Of a stretch of 64,000 nucleotides of DNA, positions 48,811 through 59,184 are shown piece by piece (position 1 is the first letter of the stretch; each line of letters begins with the position of its first letter). Both the position numbers and the translations under genes were made by a program. Below the pieces are notes generated by a model. It ran no database searches, had not been told where the DNA came from, and saw only the letters and a program-made list of their open reading frames with translations. Source of the DNA: Arcuatula senhousia. Its lineage: Eukaryota; Mollusca; Bivalvia; Mytilida; Mytilidae. The stretch covers positions 32,972,106 to 33,036,105 of the forward strand of contig OZ020303.1 in the NCBI GenBank assembly GCA_963971305.1. Reading direction: 5' to 3'.

Positions 48811-49762
48811 TTAGTGATGGATATTTCCTGCGTTAGCCACCTCCATAGAGGATTTGAGAATGTTATAATGTCCAAGGGATTGAACGACATGTAGATGGCA
48901 TAGTCTCATAAATTCATATGTATCAATGTCCGTAGACGAAACAAATTTTCCTAGGAGAATCAAGTAAAGAGTTGATTCGTCGTATTCGTTTAACTCAATG
49001 AACAGTTCAAGGGGGAAATTTTCTATAACAATGTCCCAAAATAAATTCCTGTGAGATAACGTAGATTCACAATTGCAGCAAATGTGAGTAAAAATGTCTT
49101 GATATGGTCGGTCACAGAGAATGCATTGTCCAGCTATAGAGTCCGGTATTTCGGTGAGAAGTTTTGTAATCATGTAATAATTTTGTAAATCGTAGTGCGT
49201 TTTAGCCATTATCCAAAAAGAAGCAATTTCAATATAGTTAATAACTTTAATAAATCTTTGAAAGTCGCTGTCAGAATGTGTACGTTCTCTCCAGCTTAGT
49301 TCTTGAAAGGTGTTCAACTAATTGTTCACAATTGCCTTCCATACAAGTTTGGACGGGAAACAACCAGAAAACAAAAAGTCTTTTAAAAATCCATGCAAAT
49401 CGTATGAAAGTAACATTCCAAATACATCAGGTACAAAGCCATAGTGAGAGCGGTTAGTGTCTGTTAAGAATGAGAAAAGACGGTTGAGAAAAATCTGCTT
49501 ACTTTTAAACGCATCACTTAAAGAAATCAGTTTTTGTAAAAATAAAAGTTTTTTCTTCTCGATCGCTACAGAAATTGGATGTAGACCCAACAACGCCTGG
49601 CACATATCTGACCTCGTTCTCATTTTCAAATCCAGTATTTGCTTTACAACAAGATGTTGGAATTTATTCAGAGCGGTATAGTCTGCAGGTTTCAAGTTCG
49701 TCCAAGCTTCGCATCCGTCTAACACAGATGGTAGTACTACCGTGTTGTACAGTTTTAACAGG
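48811..49762 (-). pseudogene. LINE ORF2 C-terminal region with one in-frame amber stop
   Basis: On the minus strand the frame reads LLKLYNTVVLPSVLDGCEAW at the truncated 5' edge, a post-RT segment typical of LINE ORF2. It then continues ALNKFQHLVVKQILDLKMRT and RSDMCQALLGLHPI, reaching TAG at 49,318-49,320. The same frame then continues for 168 codons, with a cysteine/histidine knuckle (CILCDRPYQDIFTHICCNC), to the stop at 48,811. Apart from that single stop the frame is intact over about 315 codons. The RT and endonuclease domains are missing through truncation. The clade could be CR1/L2/Jockey-like but was not determined. Confidence 0.75.
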
Positions 49763-49974
49763 ACAAATTAATAAGTTTTATTATTCGAGTTTTATGTGTT
49801 TTATTTTGTAACTTGTATTTTTCGGACCATAAAGTTCATACATTGCATTAGTCATCGGTGATCGTATCTTAACAAGAACGGAATTCCTGGGTCCCCCGCC
49901 AATTTGGCAAAATTCGAAGTCAGCTTGTAAAGCAGGAAATAGGTAAGCGACGGATCTGGAAACGCATCCCACCG

Positions 49975-50115
49975 TATGAGTCCCTCACCTGAAGATGCAT
50001 ACCAAATATTGAAAGCCTATGATTAGTAGTAGCCGAAACAAGTGTGACGGACGGACGGACGAATGTACGTCTGGTATTCCTATGTCCCCGCTCTGCGTTG
50101 CGTTGGGGGATAAAG
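49975..50115 (+). repeat. Terminal module of the 43.6-kb tandem-repeat family
   Basis: GTGTGACGGACGGACGGACG and TATGTCCCCGCTCTGCGTTG match 44,214-44,270. The tandem units that precede it there are absent here. Confidence 0.6.
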
Positions 50116-52159
50116 GAGAAGAAGAACTGAACCTTTTACGCTTTTCATGCCGGATGGAGACATTCTTTTGATAAATGACGGTATTTTATTAGGATGACGT
50201 TTTTAGATTCTAAAAACTGGGTTCTTAAAAATGTTTATTATTTGTTACAGAATGTTGCAGATTAATTTAATGTGTTAAATATTTAAAGAGTAAGGTGCTA
50301 AGTTTGAACATTGAAATTTTATATTTATACTGTTACAGTGATACTTGTATTAACCTTTATTTTACTGTATCCGTACATGTATGTTATGTCAAATCTGAGC
50401 TGGTTGTAGGATATAAACAACAAGTTTCATGTAAATGGGAAAATCATAAACATTAAGGTTATTTTTTATACACGAGACGATGCGTTAAAAACGCCGAAAG
50501 GCTATTTCCGTAAATTTTGCAGAGTTACTAAATAAATACTACTTGATTTAGAAATGAAGCACTGGCATGTAAAAAGTTACGAACTTTAAAAAATATATAA
50601 AAAAAAACAGTCTTTTAAAATGACATTGAAAACTCGGTTATTGCAGACCATCAATTATATACATAAGACATTATACAATATAAACCTTAGGGTGTCTGCA
50701 GAGGGGCCGCTGCAGAGGGCTGTCCGTCGTCCTCAGGTAGTCCGAACAATAAACAATTGCGTTTTACAACCCTCGGATGACACTTCGCAAATACATAAAT
50801 GCATTTTTAAAACAAAGAAAATAAGAATGAAACAAACATTTCATTCGACCTCTTATGCATGTCTGTAGACATATCTTTAGATAGCTTTGTTAAACAGGCC
50901 CCTGAAGTGTAATAAAGGGAAAGTTCACAAAAATACAATTTGTCATATGATTTCTACTGCATTATTTAGCCATCCTATATATCATTTAAACTTTTATTTT
51001 ATTTTTGATATAATAAGTTGGATAAAAACGGAATTTTTTTTAAAAAAGTCTTTTTTGTCATTTTAGATTACAATAAATATCTGAATAACTCAGTTTCCTT
51101 TTCACAGTGACCCACTATTTCCCTTATTATTGAAAATTGCCAATAAATAATCATTTTGTATCACATCTATTTAGGCATTTTCAATAAGTAATAGATTTTA
51201 TTTAATTTTACAAAAATGTGTTATTCTATAATTAATTATTTATGATTTTTTGATAAAAAGAAAAACAATTTAACATGATAAGTTATACATAATTATTTTA
51301 ATTATGTTGTGTTGGTTTAATATTGCATATATAAATCGCATTATTGGTTTAAATGCTAGTAGATCTAATGCATACAATGTAAAATGCTGTTTCTGAATGT
51401 TTGTATATTAGGTATTGATCATTAGAATTTCCTGTTTATTTCACACCTAGAGCCAGAGGAAATTTCCGACTGCTTTGCTGAAGATTTAATGCCCGACATG
51501 CCTTCCGACGGTTTAGTCCTGGATTGTCCACATTTAATTAGCTGTATAACCGATTAAGTTAAATAAACAAAAAAGACAATAGGTGCACTGACCATAAAAA
51601 TCTAAAGTCTATTCTATTTAAATAGGTACATAATTTATAAAAAAAATAATTTTTATGCAATTTTTTGTTCAGAAAAAAAAAATTAAGGCGATATTAATGT
51701 TCTTTTTTTTAAATATTTTGAGTTGTGTTTTTCGCAATTAAAACAATAGACCTTAATCATTTTTGTGTTAAAATAAAAAAAATAAATAAAGTAAAAAAAA
51801 GGAAACTGTTTTTATACTCGAACATCTTACAAGTTTCACAATGAGATTAGTAAAGCTTTTATTTTATAATTTCAAGACAATTTAATAATTTGTTAATAGA
51901 TCTATACCAAGAGTATTTTAGTGACTGTCAAGGCAATAGGCTAAATGGGTATGCATCAGATGATAATATAACCAAAGATGGTTATGATATGGCTCAATGT
52001 GCGGCCTCAATGTGAGTCTTTCACAATACAGCTGCTGTACATTTCTGTAAATATTTTCAAAATGAAGAAAAAAAATCAACTAAGCTTTATATGCACAGTT
52101 ATTATAGATATAGATGTATCAAAAATGATCGAAGATTTCTTAGAAATTTCCTTGCCCCA
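50116..52159. other. No gene seen
   Basis: About 2 kb of AT-rich DNA. A GC-richer patch at 50,690-50,780 (with two CTGCAGAGG words) has an 82-residue ORF without a recognisable domain. Confidence 0.4.
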
Positions 52160-52475
52160 TGTGGAATAGGGTTTATGTGGCAGTTCTGCATGGTACAATG
52201 AAAGCCGTGGTCATCAGGCTATAATTCGGAAAACCTTACTGCATACCATAGCGGTGCTTTAAGGTGGGAAAATTTCATGTTTCTTGCATGTTAAAAAATT
52301 CTGCTGCTTGCTGGACTTGATAAGAATTTGACTGTAGTATCTCCTTACAAGAGGCAAAATTATCCAGTCCTACTCATCTCTACCTTTTCTTCAAGTGACA
52401 GTCGAAACTCATATCCACCTTGTGTCCCCATTCCATCAACTTCATCATCATTTCATGTTCATTTTATCACTAACC
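52160..52475 (+). repeat. 5'-truncated copy of SINE-like family B
   Basis: This follows 15,355-15,640 in order: GGTCATCAGGCTATAAT, CGGAAAACCTTACTGC, ACCATAGCGGTGC, AAACTCATATCCACCTTGTG and CATCATCATTTCATGTTC. It is diverged, and the head and simple tail are missing. Confidence 0.55.
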
Positions 52476-52661
52476 ACTTACATGTATAATAATTAAGTCG
52501 CCCAAAACGAAGTTTGGGAGACTTATTGTTTTTGCACCGTTTCTTATTAAGTCGCCAAAAACAAAGTTTGGGAGACTTATTGTTTTTGCACCGTTTCTTA
52601 TTATGTCCCCGACCACGAAGTGTCGTCGGGGACATATTGTTTTTACTCCGTTTCTTATTTT

Positions 52662-53745
52662 TATATCTCCCAAACACTATGTTTGGGAGATATATTGTTT
52701 TTACTCTGTTTCTTATTATTAAGTCGCCCAAAACAAAGTTTGGGAGACTTATTGTTTTTGCACCGTTTCTTATTATTATTATTATTATTATTCTTATTAT
52801 TATTCTTCTGATTCTTTATCGAGAATTTGTCCTCCCTAATACAAGAAAACAGTCCAAGGAAATTGAATAACACTTGTGAGATTGGATAGTGGGTCATTCA
52901 AAGTTGTGTAATGCACTTTTAAAATTTTCAAGATGGCCGCCGTTTCAAAATGGCGGCCATCGGAAAAAGTGGGCGGAAAATTTTTTTTCTTCGGATCGTC
53001 TTGAAAATTGGTCATCTGGGTAAAGCGGGTATGCTGAGCTCAAATCTGCGACCGGATTTGGAATCCGACTTACGGTTTCAAAATGGCGGCCATTTTACTA
53101 CACCCGCCCCCCTAAAAACGTAAACTTTGTCCGATTTCAACGAAATTTGATTTCTAGACTTACTTTGATGCACTGATTTGAATGGAACTCTATCCAAGGC
53201 GATTTTGGGCGACTTGTGTGTTGGCATCCCAACACAATTATACCTAGTTATTCTTTTTTTTTCTTCCGGACATGAACTTGTCCGGAAGGTTTCTCGGAAA
53301 CTACTCAATGGATCTTTATGAAATTTTATATGTTGATAGAGTGGGTCCCATAGGTGTGCATGCACTTATCGGAATTTTCAAAATGGCTACCGTTTCCATG
53401 GAAACGAGATGAGGTCATAATATAGGACATTGCGATATCTCGGTTACCTAGGTGCGCAGGGTTCTGAAATTTTGCAGGGTGATAGAGCAAAAGGAGCTCT
53501 TTAATAATACGAAAAAAAATTTTGAAGCGATATTTACGGTTTTCAAGTTATTCACGAAAATGTGATTTTTCGGTCCCAAAAATGGGAAAATTGTCAAAAT
53601 GCTACGATTTCGACAAAATTTTGTATCTTGGGGTTTTAAATGAAGGCGAGTTAGGATGCGATATCAAAATTTATGCAATAGTGACAGTATGAGTACGTTT
53701 GGGAGATATTTTTGTGTTGGGCATCCCCAACACAGTCAACACTAG
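52662..53745 (+). mobile_element. Nested element 4, ATATCTCCCAAAC family
   Basis: Head ATATCTCCCAAACACTATGT at 52,663, folding with GTTTGGGAGATATA. The body resumes at about 53,248, including the hairpin TCCGGACATGAACTTGTCCG. The tail GTTTGGGAGATAT (53,697-53,709) is complementary to the head. It is followed by the hairpin TTGGGCATCCCCAA and ends at CTAG (53,742-53,745), followed by T. Confidence 0.62.
52720..53247 (+). mobile_element. Nested element 5 (innermost, uninterrupted)
   Basis: The complete reference copy, about 528 bp. Head AAGTCGCCCAAAACAAAG at 52,721, then an ATT-repeat microsatellite (52,770-52,805) and CTTCTGATTCTTTATCG. GGCGGCCAT segments follow. The tail has GATTTTGGGCGACTT (53,201-53,215), the hairpin GTGTTGGCATCCCAACAC, and CTAG at 53,244-53,247. 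The open frames over it (up to 118 residues) are repeat translations. Confidence 0.68.
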
Positions 53746-53884
53746 TTCTTATTATTATACTTTTTTCTTTTTCTTCCGTCAACCTGATGCACGAACTTGT
53801 CCGGCTATCTCCTCGGAAATGGGTGGACCAATCGATATGAAACTTGGAGGGGTGATAGGTCCCAAGGTCCTACGGTGTTTTTTG

Positions 53885-54665
53885 CGGTTTATAATTTCAA
53901 AATGGCCGCCATTTCCAAGATGGCCGCCAAAAATGGCGAAAAATGTAAACATTGTTCGATTTCAACGAAACTTGGTATACAGGGTATAAGGGTAATGGCG
54001 ACTGACGGCGCATTGTCGGAATTTCTGTAATGGCCGCCATTTTCAAGATGGCCGCCAAAAATCGCGAAAAATGTAAACATTGTCCGATTTCAATGAAACT
54101 TGGTATACAGGATATATGGGTGATGGCGACTGACAGCGCATTGTCGGAATTTCCGTAATGGCTGCCATTTTCAAGATGGCCACCGGAAATCGCGAAAAAT
54201 GAAAACATTGTCCGATTTCAACGAAACTTGGTATACAGGGTATATGAGTGATGGTGACTGACGGCGCATTGTCTGAATTTCTGTAATGGCCGCCATTTTC
54301 AAGATGGCCGCCAAAAATCGCAAAAAATGTAAACATTGTCCGATTTCAACGAAACTTGGTATATAGGTTATATGGGTGATGGCAACTCACAGCCCATTGT
54401 CGGAATTTCCGTAATGGCTGCCATTTTCAAGATGGCCGCCGGAAATTGCGAAAAATGTAAACATTGTCCGATTTCAACGAAACTTGGTATACAGGGTATA
54501 AGAGTGATGGCGACTGACGGCGCATTGTTGGAATTTCTGTAATGGCCGCCATTTTCAAGATGGCCGCCAAAAATCGTGAAAAATGTAAACATTGTCCGAT
54601 TTCAACGAAACTTGGTACACAGGGTATATGGGTGATGGCCACTCACGGCACATTGTCGGAATTTC
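53885..54665 (+). repeat. 126-bp minisatellite, about six copies, inside element 3
   Basis: The unit contains ATGGCCGCCATTTTCAAGAT, GAAAAATGTAAACATTGTCC, GATTTCAACGAAACTTGGTA and GACTGACGGCGCATTGTCGG. Its period is a multiple of three, so reading frames stay open on both strands for up to 103 codons and give repeated peptides. These look like genes but are period artefacts. Confidence 0.88.
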
Positions 54666-55826
54666 TGTTGAAAAGAACAGACATTAAATGAGAACGGGAG
54701 GGGACATCCCACGTTTCGGGAAACGTAAATTTTAATTATTATTATTATTCTTCTGATTCTTTATCGTAAAGTTGCCCTCCCTAATACAAGAAAACGGTCC
54801 AAGGAAATTGAATAACACTTGTGAGATTGGATAGTGGGTCACTCAAAGTTGTGTAATGCACTTTTAAAATTTTCAAAATGGCCGCCGTTTCAAAATGGCG
54901 GCCATCGGAAAAAGTGGGCGGAAATTTTTTTTTCATCTGATCGTCTTGAAAATTGGTCATCTGGGTAAAGCGGGTATGCTGAGCTCAAATCTGCGACCGG
55001 ATTTGGAATCCGACTTACGGTTTCAAAATGGCGGCCATTTTACTACACCCGCCCCCCTAAAAACGTCAACTTTGTCCGATTTCAACGAAATTTGATTTCT
55101 AGACTTATTTTGATGCACTGATTTGAATGGAACTCTATCCAAGGCGATTTTGGGCGACTTGTGTGTTGGCATCCCAACACAATTATACCTAGTTATTATT
55201 ATTATTTATCTTTTCCTACTTGTCCGCCACTTTTTTTGAAAACGCTTTGACCAATCAAGATAAAACCTGCTGAGATGGGTGGAGGGTCACTCAGAGATGT
55301 GCAATCCACTTTTGAAATTTTCAAGATGGCCGCCATTTTCAAAATGGCCGCTGTTTAAGATTTTTGGGCCCCTCTCAGATCTCGGAGATTTGTAGATGGA
55401 TTTTAATGAAAATTGGTACACTGGTAGAGTAATCCTTCCCAAGCAACATGGCGAAAAAAAAGTGGACGCGAACGCCGCCATTTTAAAATGGTGGCCGTTT
55501 TACCACACCCGCCCCCCAAAAATGTCAACTTTGTCCGATTTCAACGAAATTTGATTTCTAGACATATTTTGATTCACTGATTTGAATGGAATACTATCCA
55601 AGGCGATTTTGGGCGACTTATGTGTTGGCATCCCAACACAATCAGCACTAGTTATTTTTATGTATTAAGAAAATGTTAATTCAAGTATACATATATTAAA
55701 TGAGTGAAATTTAAGTTCAAAGGCAGAGGTAAAAAGTGTGCGACATATGCAAGTCCTTATCATCTACTCCTTAAAATGAGATTTATAAATGTTTGAATTG
55801 GACTACCGGTATTTTAAAATCTGGTT

Positions 55827-56463
55827 CAGGGGCGGTGTTCTCGAAGCTATCTTAGGACTAAGACGTGTCTATAGACCATCTAAAGACTCGTCATAGTCTT
55901 AAGTCGTGTTCTCGAAGCAGTCCTATTTTAAGCTCTTGTCTTATTTTAGGATAAAAACTAAGACACCAAATTAGATGTCTTTAGACCATCCAATCTTAAA
56001 TTTTACTTATTTTATACACTATAACTCTCTATATTTTGTTCAGGCGTTCACCTAATGACATTTAATCATCGATTAAATTGTATTCAAGGCATCATGCATG
56101 ATTTTAAACTTTGAACTTATTTTCACATACTTCGATGACCCTGTGTGTTGTTTTAATCATTTTAGGACAACGTGGTTATGAATTTAAAATAAAAACTGTA
56201 GCTAATAAAGTGTTGACTTTTAGCTTTAGCATTCAAATCGTAGCCCTTTTGGTGTACATACAGAGGAATATATTCTTTAAAAAAGTAAATTATTAAATTT
56301 TGTTTGAATAGAAATTGTATTTAATCTATATTGAGACGTCCTAAAAAAAGACGCGTCTAAGATAGTTTCGAGAAACAGATTAGGATGGTCTAAAGATGGT
56401 CCAAACTAGGTCTCAAAATTTGTCTTTAGACAAATTTTAGGATACTTTCGAGCACCGCTCCTG
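55827..56463. mobile_element. Inverted-repeat DNA element with CAGG...CCTG ends
   Basis: The left end CAGGGGCGGTGTTCTCGAAG and the right end, read on the other strand, CAGGAGCGGTGCTCGAAAG, match well. Subterminal zones on both sides repeat AAGAC, TCTAAGA and TTTAGACCATC words. CAGGG ends suggest a hAT-like origin, but no 8-bp target duplication was found. A 61-residue ORF inside is unrecognised. Confidence 0.55.
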
Positions 56464-57391
56464 GATTCTAATTAGATGTCTCATAGTCATAAGAAAGCTT
56501 AAAAAGTAACGCCCATGAGCCCAACGATTATCATTTTAGTCAGTGTTATTTACCTAATATGAAAAGATCTTAAACTTTATTCATTTTTTTCAGAATAATA
56601 TTTCATAAAAATATACTTAAAATACAACCTTTCTCTTTTCTTTCAGAAATTATATCCTTGATTTTTTTTGGGTACAATATTCAACGAATTCTATGGAAGA
56701 CTATATGCCAAACTTTTATTACTTATATGTTTTAAAATACAGGTGAAAAATCAGACTATAATATTAAGAAATAAACTATAATTGCTAAAACAACAAAACA
56801 CCTTATGTTTGTATATGCCCCTAATTAAAAGTGGGCAAACCAGGATGACACCCTTCCGACGCTAGAGTTCAAAAGTTTGCTGACTACGTGCTGTCTTGAT
56901 TACAATGCAATGTATCCACCGTCTGTTTGGGCTGAGACTCCATCAATTGTATGCTGCCGGTCCCAAGCCCGGAAAAAAGCAGGAGGGAAGTCATTTTTTT
57001 TCTTTGTCTTCTTACCTGTGCTTACCGGTTGTTAGCAATATTTTCATTGGCGCAGTTTCTACCTAGGGTAGTCCAAAGAAAGTGGCACAATTAGAGTACT
57101 GGCGCAATTTGATTGTGGCGCAGTTAGATTCGTTTTTGGCGCAAATCGAGTTCGCCCACATCTAGTAAGCTGCGATTAATTACATAAATGTTTAATTAAC
57201 TATTATATAGATACCTGCTGGGAGACATGGTTCATAAATATATAAATATAAAATATATTAAGTTTAAGGATATTGGGGTCACCGTGCATTGAAGTTTTGT
57301 TAAATAAATATCTTCCTCTTACATTGCTGAGCGTAGGACAATTTAGAAGGTAGTGGAATTTGACCCCGATATCTTGATTTTGACATAATAC
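56464..57391. other. No gene seen
   Basis: About 930 bp, unassigned. Positions 57,045-57,155 contain several TGGCGCA words in a row (GTGGCACAATTAGA, TGGCGCAATTTG, TGGCGCAGTTAG, TTTGGCGCAAATC) that may be a short degenerate tandem. Confidence 0.4.
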
Positions 57392-57442
57392 CATAGACCT
57401 GTATATTAAATAACATGAATAAATTTAATATACAGGTCTATG
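57392..57442. repeat. Perfect 20-bp hairpin
   Basis: CATAGACCTGTATATTAAAT (57,392-57,411) is perfectly complementary to 57,423-57,442 across an 11-nt loop. Confidence 0.85.
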
Positions 57443-57536
57443 ATAATATGCAGGTTCTATTTTCTGTTGTAATGTTGAGCCATCTACCAGTCTCTAAAAG
57501 TATTGGTTTTGGTAAATCGAACGGAATTTACAAATA

Positions 57537-57905
57537 ATTTTTTATTACCTTTTTTGGAAAATTGGTATTTTTATTCAATCTACATTCAGTTTCATTCAAT
57601 CATTTTTTCATCTATATTTCCTTTTTTATTAATCTATGTGAAAGCTTATTCTATTTTGCATTTTCTGGTGTAAAGATTATATGTTATGCAAGTTGTGCTT
57701 GTATGACGTTACGTCATTTTCTCTGTAATGGCGGAATTAAAAAAAATGATGGGGATAATTCATTAGTTATCTATTTATCTTCATTTTTGTCATATTTTAT
57801 ATTTGAATGTTTTTATAATGCCTTTAAGGATGCTAAAGTTTTAAATTCCTGTGTTTTATGTATAGTTATTATAAGTCTTGCGTTGACTTGAAATCATTTT
57901 CATTA
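57537..57905 (+). repeat. Diverged partner of the interior of the 58.0-kb MITE
   Basis: TTTTTATTACCT, GGAAAAYTGRTATTT, TGTCATATTTTAT, GATGCTAAAGTTTTA and TTCCTGTGTTTTATGTA occur in the same order as in 58,105-58,390. The 109-residue ORF across it is AT-rich without a recognised domain. Confidence 0.5.
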
Positions 57906-58010
57906 TCAATATTGTGATATTTATATATTAGATATAGTGACTGAGATAGTTTTAATTTTCTCAGACTGACAAAATAATAAAATTTATTCAATAATTATTA
58001 CTTTATAATA

Positions 58011-58474
58011 TTGTGGGTTACAGGGAATTCCCCCTCGCCGACATAGGCAGGTCCGGATAATTCCGGAGTCGAAACCATTGCAATTAAAACATTCTAATAA
58101 AGAAATTTTTATTACCTCTTCGGAAAAACTGATATTTATTAAGTTTATATTTAGTTAAAACGGTAAAATTAAATACATTCCTTTTTATCTATAACTAAGT
58201 TCCTTTTTATTTATCGGTTAATATTTCTGATTCATAATTTTCCTGCATTTTGTTCAAAAGTTATGTTACTTTTTGTCGTATTTTATTTCAGAATGTTTTC
58301 TCAATAAGATGCTAGAGTTTTAGGTTCCTCTGTTTTATGTAAAATTTATATGATTAGTCTCGTGTTTGCTTGAATTCAATTTGTCACCATCATGTTTTTT
58401 ATTGCAATACATTCGACTCCGGAATTTTCCGGACCTGCCCGTATTGGCAAGGGGGGATTCCCTGTAACCCACAA
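58011..58474. mobile_element. 464-bp MITE with about 60-bp inverted repeats
   Basis: The ends TTGTGGGTTACAGGGAATTC and its inverse (through CTGTAACCCACAA) extend inward to a TCCGGANNATTCCGGA hairpin and TCGAC/GTCGA on both sides. A partial internal duplicate (TTTCTCAATAAGATGCTAGA) lies outside its right end at 58,542-58,562. It is non-coding, with no clear target duplication. Confidence 0.72.
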
Positions 58475-59184
58475 GCATATAAAACAAAAAAAAACAATAT
58501 TATGATGACAAAATGAATTGACTTATCATATTTCAGAACGTTTTCTCAATAAGATGCTAGAGTTTAAGGTTCCCCTGTTCATGGAAGTATTAAATTGACA
58601 ATTTAATACTTTTATAGCAAAGTAAATGTTAGGAGCTACGGAAATTTGGAAGTTAACTATAATTTATTAATTTAAACCATTTATGACAAATAGCTGATAT
58701 TTATTTTTCCGTGTTTTTTTCTTCATTTTATCATTTGTATCTAAATCGTATCGTTTGCTAAATTAGGTGCTTTCTTCGAAGTCCACGTTTCACATTTTAC
58801 TTTCGTTTTCTCAAAGAATTGGATGCTTTCTCCGAGGTCCGCATCCAACAATACTACTTTCGTTTTCTGCGAATATGAAAAAGCACACTTTTTGCCTTTT
58901 ACAAATGCCGTAGTAAATGCGTTCTTAATATCCTCCACTACAACCCCCAAAAAACAACAACAAAAAATAAACCAAAAATAAAAAAAAGCAATAAGGCGCA
59001 AAAACTTTATAATGTCAATAGTCGTGATTTTACGAAGATTTTTTCTTTTTTTTAATACATTGTTGTTTTAGTTTTCTTCTAGGTGGTCTGAACCAGAGAC
59101 ACTGATTTGAGTTATAAAACTATCACACATTACTCTGAAATTTACGAAAATTACATCGATTATTTAAGGGCTTTTATAAATTAA
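58475..59184. other. No gene seen
   Basis: Contains the short duplicate noted at 58,528-58,585. Otherwise unassigned. The 86-residue minus ORF at 58,741-59,001 has a repeated KTKV core but no recognised domain. Confidence 0.4.

Larger units (their letters stand above)
48430..49786 (-). mobile_element. 5'-truncated LINE insertion with 24-bp target duplication
   Basis: The direct repeats ACAAATTAATAAGTTTTATT (continuing ATTC) at 48,430-48,453 and 49,763-49,786 are identical over 24 bp and flank the insertion exactly. The inserted part (48,454-49,762) carries the ORF2 C-terminus, a long AAAT microsatellite just past the stop codon, and a short 3' untranslated tail. This is textbook target-primed insertion of a 5'-truncated element. 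Confidence 0.85.
52602..54738 (+). mobile_element. Nested element 3, different head/tail family
   Basis: Head ATGTCCCCGAC...GTCGGGGACAT at 52,603-52,635. The body resumes at about 53,746 with CTTCCGTCAACC and contains the 126-bp minisatellite. The tail has GGGGACAT at 54,700-54,707, complementary to the head, followed by the hairpin ACGTTTC-GG-GAAACGT. The end lies near 54,738, and the terminal CTAG is not seen here. Confidence 0.55.
52548..55192 (+). mobile_element. Helentron-like element 2, inserted in element 1
   Basis: Head AAGTCGCCAAAAACAAAG at 52,549. The body resumes at about 54,740 (CTTCTGATTCTTTATCG). Tail: GATTTTGGGCGACTT at 55,146-55,160, the hairpin GTGTTGGCATCCCAACAC, and CTAG at 55,189-55,192. 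The body is nearly identical to that of element 5, so they belong to the same family. Confidence 0.65.
52494..55651 (+). mobile_element. Helentron-like non-autonomous element 1 (outermost of five nested)
   Basis: Head: AAGTCGCCCAAAAC at 52,495, folding with GTTTGGGAGACTTA just downstream, then TTGTTTTTGCACCGTTTCTT. Element 2 interrupts it at about 52,547. The body resumes at about 55,193 and ends with the subterminal inverted copy GATTTTGGGCGACTT (55,606-55,620). Next comes the hairpin TGTGTTGGCATCCCAACACA, and the end is CTAG (55,648-55,651) followed by T. An asymmetric inverted repeat plus a 3' hairpin and no flanking duplication fits Helitron2/Helentron-type elements. No Rep-helicase is present. 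Confidence 0.65.

Noticed and set aside
48546..48890. 114-residue Leu/Phe/Ile/Tyr-rich ORF resembling a membrane protein
   Set aside because: It is the translation of an AAAT microsatellite.
53889..54642. Overlapping repetitive-peptide ORFs on both strands
   Set aside because: The 126-bp unit is divisible by three, so frames stay open by chance. No recognisable protein family.
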